Source: Burkholderiales bacterium
Lineage (GTDB): Bacteria > Pseudomonadota > Gammaproteobacteria > Burkholderiales > SG8-39
Length of the DNA stretch: 6,684 bases
Reading direction: 5' to 3'
Assembly: GCA_016649475.1 (NCBI GenBank)
Contig: JAENXP010000130.1
Coordinates: forward strand, 1 to 6,684
The notes under the pieces are model-generated. The model did no database searches, had not been told where the DNA came from, and saw nothing but the letters and a program-made list of their open reading frames with translations. Shown here piece after piece: positions 1 to 5,186 of this stretch. Position 1 is the stretch's first letter. Every line of letters starts with the position of its first letter. The translations under genes and the position numbers were made by a program.

Positions 1-9
1 ATCAACCAT
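1..9 (-). CDS. Start of a divergent gene, cut by the left window edge
   Basis: Only three codons (Met-Val-Asp) are visible, reading leftward from an ATG at 9-7. The call rests on the ribosome binding site: the minus strand carries AGGAG at 20-16, six bases before the ATG, which is near-ideal. Nothing about the product can be read. The position, back to back with a catabolic-looking operon and an operator-like palindrome between them, is typical of a dedicated transcriptional regulator, but that is an inference from layout only. It could also be a chance SD-ATG pair. Confidence 0.5.
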
Positions 10-63
10 GCTGTTCTCCTCTATACGGATGGCTGATGTTAGCCTATGACTAGCCGAATATCC

Positions 64-93
64 TTGACCGCGGGCAAGCTTGTCCGCTATCCG
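64..93 (+). promoter_or_regulatory. Candidate sigma70-type promoter for the plus-strand operon
   Basis: TTGACC at 64-69 matches five of six bases of the -35 consensus. TATCCG at 88-93 matches only the first three bases of the -10 consensus. The spacer is 18 bp and is filled completely by an imperfect palindrome. Transcription would start near position 100, leaving a leader of about 115 nt before the reductase gene. The weak -10 suggests activator-dependent or tightly regulated expression. No leader structure was identified. Confidence 0.4.
70..87. promoter_or_regulatory. 18-bp near-perfect palindrome, probable operator
   Basis: The sequence GCGGGCAAGCTTGTCCGC is a dyad centred between 78 and 79. 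Eight of nine base pairs are Watson-Crick; the exception is G74 opposite T83. It lies in the divergent intergenic region, about 70 bp from the leftward start and 137 bp from the rightward start, exactly between the candidate -35 and -10. Dyads in promoter spacers are the hallmark of MerR-family sites, although those promoters usually have 19-20 bp spacers. A TetR-like or other dimeric repressor acting by occlusion is equally possible. Confidence 0.45.
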
Positions 94-108
94 CGCCTGC
101 TGCGCCTG

Positions 109-138
109 TTGCCATGGCACTTTGATGGCGGGGACAAT
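109..138 (+). promoter_or_regulatory. Alternative weak promoter candidate
   Basis: TTGCCA at 109-114 matches five of six -35 bases. GACAAT at 133-138 matches four of six -10 bases. The spacer is 18 bp. A start near 145 would give a leader of about 70 nt before the reductase gene. It competes with the promoter at 64-93, and the sequence alone does not decide between them. Confidence 0.25.
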
Positions 139-200
139 GGCGCCGCTGCTATGCGTTACCATGACAGGGTATGGCGGCCAGCCCGTCAACGACAACAACA

Positions 201-207
201 GAGGGAG
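201..207 (+). promoter_or_regulatory. Ribosome binding site that fixes the reductase start
   Basis: GAGGGAG ends seven bases before the ATG at 215. The open frame extends upstream to an ATG at 80, but that start has no comparable site and would add a 45-residue, cysteine-rich stretch unlike any MDR N-terminus. The protein read from 215 opens with a typical MDR first strand. Confidence 0.75.
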
Positions 208-214
208 AACACCA

Positions 215-1204
215 ATGCGGTCTTACTGGATTCAAGCCGGTGCCGGACAGACGACGCTGGAACAGCGCGAGGTGCCCATGCCCGAGCCCGGATCGGGGCA
301 GATACTGGTGCGCGTGCGCGCTGCCGGCCTCAACCGCGGCGAATTCATCGCCGGCCACGGCCTGACCAAAGCGGGCGCGGCGAAACCCGCCGGCGGCGAA
401 GGCGCGGGGGAGATCACCAAGATCGGCGCCGGCGTCAGCGGATTCACCCTGGGTGCGCGCGTCATGGGGCGCTGCCCCGGGGCGTTCGCCGAATACGCGC
501 TCATGGATGCGCGCGAGACCATCGCCGTGCCTGAACGCCTGTCCTGGGAAGAGGCGGCCGGCATCCCGCTCACCTTCATGGTGGTGCACGACATGCTCAT
601 CGCCCAGGGAAAGCTCGCCGCGGACGAGTGGCTGCTGGTGACCGGCATTTCCTCCGGCGTCGGCGTCGCCGCGCTGCAGACCGCCAAAGCGCTGGGCGCG
701 AAAGTCATCGGAACCTCGGGCTCGGACGAGAAGCTGGCGCGGCTGAAAGGCATCGGGCTGGATCTGGGCATACGCACGCGCGCCGGCGACTTCTGTGAAA
801 CGGTATTGCAGGCCACCGGCGGCAAGGGTGTGAACCTGGTCGTCAACAACGTCGGCGGCTCGGTGTTCGCCGAGTGCGTGCGCGCGCTCGCTTTCCAGGG
901 CCGGCTCGCCACCGTGGGTTATCTCGACGGCGTGCTCAAGGCCGAGATCGACATCGAGGCGCTGCACGCCAAACGCCTGGTTGTGTTCGGCGTGTCCAAC
1001 AAGCTGCGCAGCCCCGAGCAGCGCGCCGAATCCGCGCGCGGCTTCGTCGCCGACATCCTCCCGGCCATCGCCGACGGCAGCATCCGGCCGCTGATAGACA
1101 AGGTGTACGCCTTCGACGAACTGGCGGCGGCGAAAGCGCACATGGAATCGAACGCGCACCTGGGCAAGATCGTGCTGCGTGCGCAGGAATCCCAGGCGAC
1201 CTAA
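215..1204 (+). CDS. MDR-superfamily NAD(P)H:quinone oxidoreductase-like protein
   Basis: This is a 329-residue zinc-free medium-chain dehydrogenase/reductase of the quinone-oxidoreductase branch, expected to be cytosolic and to reduce a quinone, enone or other carbonyl with NAD(P)H. The N-terminal GroES-like domain covers about residues 1-120 and contains the branch-typical GEGAGEI motif (61-67), in place of the GHE zinc motif of alcohol dehydrogenases. A Rossmann domain follows, with the glycine-rich stretch VTGISSGVG (142-150) and a TSGSDEK segment (167-173) after the second strand. Its Ser and Lys fit NADPH use by analogy with the family. The C-terminus folds back into the catalytic domain (HLGKIVL, 315-321). 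Length is normal for the family. It is first in the operon, 22 nt before the aspartate-dehydrogenase-like gene. Substrate is not predictable; crotonyl-CoA reductase-like or alcohol dehydrogenase-like activity cannot be excluded. The family call is firm. Confidence 0.88.
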   Translation: MRSYWIQAGAGQTTLEQREVPMPEPGSGQILVRVRAAGLNRGEFIAGHGLTKAGAAKPAGGEGAGEITKIGAGVSGFTLGARVMGRCPGAFAEYALMDARETIAVPERLSWEEAAGIPLTFMVVHDMLIAQGKLAADEWLLVTGISSGVGVAALQTAKALGAKVIGTSGSDEKLARLKGIGLDLGIRTRAGDFCETVLQATGGKGVNLVVNNVGGSVFAECVRALAFQGRLATVGYLDGVLKAEIDIEALHAKRLVVFGVSNKLRSPEQRAESARGFVADILPAIADGSIRPLIDKVYAFDELAAAKAHMESNAHLGKIVLRAQESQAT

Positions 1205-1212
1205 AACCCTTC

Positions 1213-1217
1213 AGGAG
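1213..1217 (+). promoter_or_regulatory. Ribosome binding site of the aspartate dehydrogenase-like gene
   Basis: AGGAG lies nine bases before the ATG at 1227. It selects that start over an in-frame ATG at 1179, which would lie inside the reductase gene and add 16 basic residues ahead of the Rossmann glycine motif. Confidence 0.7.
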
Positions 1218-1226
1218 TCTACAGGC

Positions 1227-2042
1227 ATGCGTATCGGCATCATCGGCGGCGGCGTTATCGCGCGACTGTTCCTCGAGCACATCGCACGCGGCGACATGGG
1301 TGAAGCCAGCGTGGTGGCGATCCAGGGCCGAAGTCCGGCCTCGCGCGGCAAACCCCTGGCCGAGCAGTACGGCGTGCCCTTCGTCACCGGCCTGGACGAG
1401 TTGATAGCGGCGCGCCCGCAAGTGGTGATCGAAGCCGCCTCGCACGATGCGGTGCGCGATTTCGCCAAGCCGCTGCTGAAGCAGGGCATAGCGGTGATCA
1501 TTCTCTCCGGCGGCGCGCTCTGCGACGACGCCCTGCGCGCGCGGCTGGAGGCCGCGGCGGCAAAATACAAGGCCCTGCTCTACGTGCCATCCGGCGGCAT
1601 CGGCGGCCTGGATGCGCTCAAGGCGGTATGCGTGGCCGGCGCCGATTCGGTCGAGATCGCCGTGACCAAACCGCCAGCGGCGTGGAAAGGCATTCCTTAT
1701 GTGCAAAAGCTCGGGCTCGACCTCGACCGGCTGACCGGACCGGTAACCCTGTTCGAGGGTTCGGCGCGCGCCGGCGTGCCGCATTTTCCCGCCAACGTAA
1801 ATATCGCCGCGGCACTCGCCATGGCGGGCATAGGCTTCGACCGCACGCAACTGAAAGTAGTGGCCGACCCGGCCCTGATCTACAACACGCACTACATCAA
1901 CATCCGCGGCAAGACCGGGGCCATCAGCATCAAGTTCGAGAGCGTGCCCTTCCCCGACAATCCCAAGACCGCCATGCTCGCCTGCTACAGCGCGCTCGCG
2001 GCGTTCAAGCAGTTCAATTCCCCGGTGCGCTATGGCACTTGA
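1227..2042 (+). CDS. L-aspartate dehydrogenase-family protein (DUF108/NadX-like)
   Basis: The protein has 271 residues, and the whole length fits the aspartate dehydrogenase family, which oxidatively deaminates L-aspartate to iminoaspartate/oxaloacetate with NAD(P)+ in the cytosol. Residues 1-12 form the first Rossmann strand and a GGGVIA loop (7-12). Family landmarks follow in order: EAASHDAV (69-76), PSGGIGGLDAL (121-131), KPPAAW (148-153), FPANVNIAAAL (187-197), ADP (213-215), NTHYI (220-224) with the probable catalytic His222, and VPFPDNPKTAML (240-251). From memory, the Thermotoga maritima enzyme TM1643 has matching blocks and the equivalent histidine. One departure is the end of the second Rossmann strand, which reads AIQGRS (31-36) with no acidic residue for the adenosine ribose, so NADP may be preferred. 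Lying between a reductase and a ThDP enzyme rather than with nadA/nadC, it is more likely catabolic than NAD-biosynthetic, and the substrate may not be aspartate. Confidence 0.85.
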   Translation: MRIGIIGGGVIARLFLEHIARGDMGEASVVAIQGRSPASRGKPLAEQYGVPFVTGLDELIAARPQVVIEAASHDAVRDFAKPLLKQGIAVIILSGGALCDDALRARLEAAAAKYKALLYVPSGGIGGLDALKAVCVAGADSVEIAVTKPPAAWKGIPYVQKLGLDLDRLTGPVTLFEGSARAGVPHFPANVNIAAALAMAGIGFDRTQLKVVADPALIYNTHYINIRGKTGAISIKFESVPFPDNPKTAMLACYSALAAFKQFNSPVRYGT

Positions 2043-3729
2043 ACGGGTTGCGCAGCAATCGTCCAGCGCGCCCGGGTCGCAGCGCATGAGCAACGCAGAA
2101 CTCATCGTACGCATCCTGCAGGCCGCAGGCATCCGCCACGGCTTCGGCGTGCCCAGCGGCAACGTACTGCCGCTGATGGATGCGATGCGCAGCGGCGGCA
2201 TCGATTTCGTGCTCACTGCGCACGAAGGGTCCGCGGCGTTTGCCGCGGACGTCACCGGCCGGATGACGGGCGTGCCGGGCCTGTGCATCGCCACTCTCGG
2301 CCCCGGCGCGACCAATCTCACCACGGGCGTGGGCAGCGCCTGGCTGGACCGTTCGCCGCTGATCGCGATCACCTGCACGCTGAACGAGGCGCAACTCGGC
2401 CGCCGCCTGCAGATGTGGATCGACCATCACGCATTGTTCAAGCCGATCACCAAGGCGACATTGCGCCTGCGTCCCGGCGAGATCGTCGCGACGCTGTCGC
2501 AGGCGCTGCAGCTCGCCTTGTCCGAGCCGCAGGGGCCGGTGCACCTCGACCTGCCCGAGGACGTTGCGCTTGCGCAAGCCACAGAGACGCTTGCGCAAGC
2601 CACTGAGGCGCTGGCGCCAGCGACCGGGACGGCGCGTGCGCTGCCGGTGGGCATTCCTTTGGCGGGCGCGCCCGAGGCGGCCATCCAGCGCGCAGGCGAA
2701 TTACTGCGCGGCGCCAGGCGGCCGATTGCAGTGATCGGCGCCAGCGCCATGCGCATGCGCGACCCGCTGTTGCTGCGCGCCTTCGTCGAACGGCACGAGC
2801 TGCCGTTCGCGACGACGATGATGGCCAAGGGACTGATAGACGAGGACCACCCCCTGTCGCTGGGTTGCATCGAGCGCGCCATGCGCAAGTTTCAGCGCGC
2901 ATTGCTCCAGAGCGCGGACCTGGTGCTCGGTCTGGGCTACGACACGGTCGAGGTGGAGTACGAGGCGTGGACCGGGAAGGTGCCGGTGCTGCACGTCGGC
3001 ACCGAACGCGCAGATGTCGATGCCGGCGTGCGCGTCGCGCACGAAGTGGTCGGCGATCTCGATGCCGCGCTGGCGCGCCTGGCAGCTCTGCCCGCAGCCG
3101 CGAACGACTGGCCGGCGCAAGCTGCGAGCCGGCACCGCGACGCATTCCAGCAGGCGCTGCGCCCGCCGACGGACGGCTTCTCTCCGCACCAGGCGATAGA
3201 CGTGGTGCGCCAAGTGCTGCCGCGGGAGGGCGTGCTTGCCTTCGACATCGGCGCGCACACGCACCAGATCGGCAGCCAGTGGACCGCGCACGCCCCGCGC
3301 ACTTTCCTTATCACCAACGGCTGGTCGTCGATGGGATTCGGCATTCCGGCTGCGCTAGCCGCCAAACTCGCGCGTCCGGACCTGCCGGTGGTGTGCATGC
3401 TCGGCGACGGCTGCTTCCAGATGACCTGCGGCGAAGTGGCTGTCGCGCAGCGCGAGGGTCTCGCCATTCCCTTCGTCGTGCTCGACGACCGCTGGCTGTC
3501 GCTGATCAAGGTCAAGCAGGACCGGCGCGGCCTGCCCTACTACGGCACCGAGGTATCGCAGCGGGATTACCCGCCGCCGCCCGCGCACTACTTCGGCGTG
3601 CCCGCGGTGGGAGTGGACAGCGCCGCAGGCCTCGAGCGCGAGTTGCGCAAGGCGCTCGCCGCGGACGGCCCGACCATCATCGAAGCGCTGGTCGATCCCG
3701 CGCATTACGCGCAGACCGTGTTCGACTAG
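2032..3729 (+). CDS. Thiamine-diphosphate enzyme, acetolactate synthase-like
   Basis: This is a 565-residue ThDP-dependent enzyme with the three-domain layout of the acetolactate synthase/benzoylformate decarboxylase superfamily. The PYR domain (about 22-178) holds the activating Glu65 in AHEGSAAF and the GPGATN segment. A middle FAD/NAD-like domain covers about 205-345. The PP domain (about 365-560) holds GDG (458-460), with DD (485-486) where NN or ND is usual. Reaction type cannot be fixed: decarboxylation of a 2-oxo acid or carboligation are both possible. True anabolic acetolactate synthase is less likely without a small-subunit gene nearby. The ATG at 2032 overlaps the upstream gene by 11 nt, which would allow translational coupling. 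ATG 2086 (MSNAELIVRIL) matches the usual family N-terminus better. Neither has a clear Shine-Dalgarno, so the first 18 residues are uncertain. A 21-bp triplicated segment sits in the PYR-to-middle linker. Confidence 0.85.
   Translation: MALERVAQQSSSAPGSQRMSNAELIVRILQAAGIRHGFGVPSGNVLPLMDAMRSGGIDFVLTAHEGSAAFAADVTGRMTGVPGLCIATLGPGATNLTTGVGSAWLDRSPLIAITCTLNEAQLGRRLQMWIDHHALFKPITKATLRLRPGEIVATLSQALQLALSEPQGPVHLDLPEDVALAQATETLAQATEALAPATGTARALPVGIPLAGAPEAAIQRAGELLRGARRPIAVIGASAMRMRDPLLLRAFVERHELPFATTMMAKGLIDEDHPLSLGCIERAMRKFQRALLQSADLVLGLGYDTVEVEYEAWTGKVPVLHVGTERADVDAGVRVAHEVVGDLDAALARLAALPAAANDWPAQAASRHRDAFQQALRPPTDGFSPHQAIDVVRQVLPREGVLAFDIGAHTHQIGSQWTAHAPRTFLITNGWSSMGFGIPAALAAKLARPDLPVVCMLGDGCFQMTCGEVAVAQREGLAIPFVVLDDRWLSLIKVKQDRRGLPYYGTEVSQRDYPPPPAHYFGVPAVGVDSAAGLERELRKALAADGPTIIEALVDPAHYAQTVFD
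2566..2628 (+). repeat. Three tandem 21-bp in-frame repeats
   Basis: Copies lie at 2566-2586, 2587-2607 and 2608-2628. They encode ALAQATE, TLAQATE and ALAPATG (residues 179-199 of the ThDP protein). Copies one and two differ at only two bases; the third is more diverged. Each of the first two copies contains the perfect palindrome CTTGCGCAAG. The unit keeps frame and falls in the surface linker after the PYR domain, where length changes are tolerated. It looks like recent slippage or duplication rather than a functional domain. Confidence 0.8.
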
Positions 3730-3731
3730 CA

Positions 3732-3756
3732 GGCCGCTTGGGTTCGAAGGCCGGCC
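3732..3756 (+). terminator. Weak hairpin after the plus-strand operon
   Basis: GGCCGCTT (3732-3739) can pair with AAG (3747-3749) and CGGCC (3752-3756) across a two-base bulge, starting two bases after the ThDP stop codon. No T-run follows, so it is not a standard intrinsic terminator. It may stabilise the 3' end or be incidental to GC-rich sequence. Confidence 0.2.
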
Positions 3757-3771
3757 GTCTAGCGTTCAATG

Positions 3772-3798
3772 CAAAATGAGGTGGATCCCTCGCCTCAT
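3772..3798 (-). terminator. Probable intrinsic terminator of the DMT transporter gene
   Basis: Read leftward, ATGAGG (3798-3793) pairs with CCTCAT (3781-3776) around an 11-base loop. The T ending that arm begins a run of four Ts (3776-3773). The hairpin begins eight bases past the transporter stop codon. The stem is short and the T-run modest, so this is a plausible but not strong terminator. In the plus direction four A residues precede the hairpin and no T-run follows, so it should act mainly on minus transcripts. Confidence 0.4.
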
Positions 3799-3805
3799 GC
3801 ACCCA

Positions 3806-4669
3806 CTACGAAGATTTGTTCGGTGCAGCGGCTTGCCGCCTCTCGAGAATTACCAGCGCAATCCCGCCGAGGATCGCCGCGGACGCGAGCACCAGGCGCA
3901 GGCTGATGGGCTCGCCCAGGAGCACGACGCCGCCCACAGCGGCAATGACCGGGACGCTGAGTTGCACCGTCGCAGCACTGGTCGCCTTTAGCGCAGGCAG
4001 TGCCGTGTACCAGATGGCGTACCCGATACCGGAAGCCAGTGCGCCCGACAATACCGCATACCAGAATCCAGCGTTGTCGACAGAGGTACCGCTGAACATC
4101 AACGCACTCAACACGATGGAGATCGGAACGGCGCGCAGGAAATTTCCCGCCGTTACCCTGGTGGGATCGCCCGCGCCCTTGCCGCGCAAGGAGTAAACAC
4201 CCCATGCGACTCCCGCCCCCAACATCAGTATGGAACCGACCAGCGGCGGCGCCGAGAGACCCGGCAGCAACAGACCGACTAGCCCCCCGAAGGCGAGCAC
4301 GAGCCCGGCGAGCTGCGCTTTCAGCAGCCGCTCTCCCTTCCAAATGCCGTGGCTGATCATCGTTGCCTGGACCGCGCCGAACAGCAGAAGCGCACCGCTA
4401 GCCGCGGGCAGGCTTACATAAGCAAAAGAAAAGCCCGCCGCATAGACGAACAACGCCAATGCCGACAGCCAGTTCCCCCCGCCCTCATGCGCCCCCCGGC
4501 CCAATCGCGCGATCAACCAGAGCATCAGCGCTCCCGAGACCAATCGAATCGAGGTAAAGCTGGCGGCATCGATATTGGTATGTTTGAGGGCGAGCCGGCA
4601 GAGCAGCGAATTGCCCGCAAACGCGATCATGGCCAGCGACGTAAGGGCAAGAATCCGTGCATATGACAT
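3806..4669 (-). CDS. EamA/DMT-family inner-membrane transporter
   Basis: This is a 287-residue integral membrane protein of the drug/metabolite transporter superfamily (RhaT/YdcZ/EamA group), which exports or imports small metabolites such as amino acids. About ten hydrophobic helices can be drawn: near 5-25, 35-55, 68-88, 91-108, 116-136, 143-162, 178-194, 203-222, 231-252 and 258-276. They form two EamA repeats (about 5-135 and 146-275). The LGEP motif before the last helix (251-254) is characteristic. The length is normal. The start at 4669 follows AAGG at 4679-4676 with six bases between. An upstream in-frame start at 4741 would add 24 polar and arginine-rich residues ahead of the first helix and is rejected. 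It is 77 nt downstream of the small secreted protein gene and convergent with the ThDP operon. Substrate is unknown. Confidence 0.87.
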   Translation of the reverse strand: MSYARILALTSLAMIAFAGNSLLCRLALKHTNIDAASFTSIRLVSGALMLWLIARLGRGAHEGGGNWLSALALFVYAAGFSFAYVSLPAASGALLLFGAVQATMISHGIWKGERLLKAQLAGLVLAFGGLVGLLLPGLSAPPLVGSILMLGAGVAWGVYSLRGKGAGDPTRVTAGNFLRAVPISIVLSALMFSGTSVDNAGFWYAVLSGALASGIGYAIWYTALPALKATSAATVQLSVPVIAAVGGVVLLGEPISLRLVLASAAILGGIALVILERRQAAAPNKSS

Positions 4670-4746
4670 TGAATGCCTTCTTCGAGACTCGCGATTCACC
4701 GTAGCCCGGCACGCCGGACGCGCGGCTGCTGCGTACGGCAAAGGAT

Positions 4747-5082
4747 CTACGGAACCACGCTTACCGACGAGAATTCGGAATAGCCCTCTATATTGCAGAT
4801 TCCGGTAACGTACACGCGCAATCGGATTCCGGTTTTTACTCCCTCCAGCAGGGTTTGAAACATCTTGTCCGAACCAAAGGAGCCGTAATTTTGATAGAAC
4901 CAGGTTTTATTTTCGCACCCGCTGGGGTTCTGCTTTACCGGGAGTCTTACCACATAGTAATGCTTGGCAGTCGGAACCAGTTCGGCCACGGCGACCACAT
5001 CGGTCCATCCTGAATTGGCATGAACGAACTGCGACAGGAGCAGGCAACCCGCCCCGACGATCAGTGATAGCGTTTTCTTCAT
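4747..5082 (-). CDS. Small secreted protein of unknown function
   Basis: The product has 111 residues. A Sec signal peptide is clear: MKK, a hydrophobic core, then VHA with cleavage likely after Ala22, leaving about 89 residues in the periplasm or outside. Cys13 lies inside the signal core but its context (GAGC) is not a lipobox. The mature part has two cysteines (56 and 96) that could form a disulfide. The stretch KMFQTLLEGVKTGIRLRVYVTGICN (73-97) looks like a helix followed by a strand. This resembles, from memory only, small exported beta-rich (OB-fold-like, SubB-type) proteins often annotated as hypothetical. Start choice is strong: AAGGAG at 5093-5088 precedes the ATG by five bases. The gene is noticeably lower in GC than its neighbours, suggesting different ancestry. 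No function is assigned. Confidence 0.75.
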   Translation of the reverse strand: MKKTLSLIVGAGCLLLSQFVHANSGWTDVVAVAELVPTAKHYYVVRLPVKQNPSGCENKTWFYQNYGSFGSDKMFQTLLEGVKTGIRLRVYVTGICNIEGYSEFSSVSVVP

Positions 5083-5087
5083 ATATG

Positions 5088-5093
5088 CTCCTT
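5088..5093 (-). promoter_or_regulatory. Strong Shine-Dalgarno of the small secreted protein gene
   Basis: A perfect AAGGAG on the minus strand lies five bases before the ATG at 5082. It rejects longer readings of this frame that begin as far upstream as 5289, inside the acyl-CoA synthetase gene. No convincing -10/-35 pair was found in the 104-bp gap upstream. Confidence 0.75.
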
Positions 5094-5186
5094 GTCTGTC
5101 TGGATAGGCTTGCCTGACTCGAACCAAGCTCGCAATTGAATCCGGCACGCAGGACTCCAAATGCGATCGATGCTGATGCGGGTCAT

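Noticed and set aside
80..214. Upstream in-frame extension of the reductase from ATG 80
   Set aside because: It has no ribosome site, gives a cysteine-rich sequence foreign to the family, and contains the second promoter candidate. A good SD precedes ATG 215.
149..1159. Minus-strand open frame of 336 codons opposite the reductase
   Set aside because: It is antisense to a well-supported MDR gene, has low-complexity composition and shows no recognisable motif.
936..2378. Long minus-strand open frame (480 codons) opposite the operon
   Set aside because: It lies antisense to two genes with clear family motifs, its translation is rich in Arg, Ala and His with no domain, and it is typical of shadow frames in high-GC DNA.
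4706..4717. CCGG-CACG-CCGG mini hairpin between the secreted protein and transporter genes
   Set aside because: The stem is only four pairs with no T-run on either side, which is expected by chance in GC-rich sequence.
5044..5046. Possible lipoprotein cysteine (Cys13) in the small secreted protein
   Set aside because: The preceding residues are G-A-G with no Leu/Val/Ile at -3, and only 12 residues precede it. Ordinary Sec cleavage after Ala22 fits better.
5108..5140. tRNA T-arm-like string GGTTCGAGTC on the minus strand in the gap before the secreted protein gene
   Set aside because: The flanking bases do not form a proper five-pair T stem with a seven-base loop, and no acceptor, D or anticodon arm is present. 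A tRNA remnant or attachment site is not supported.
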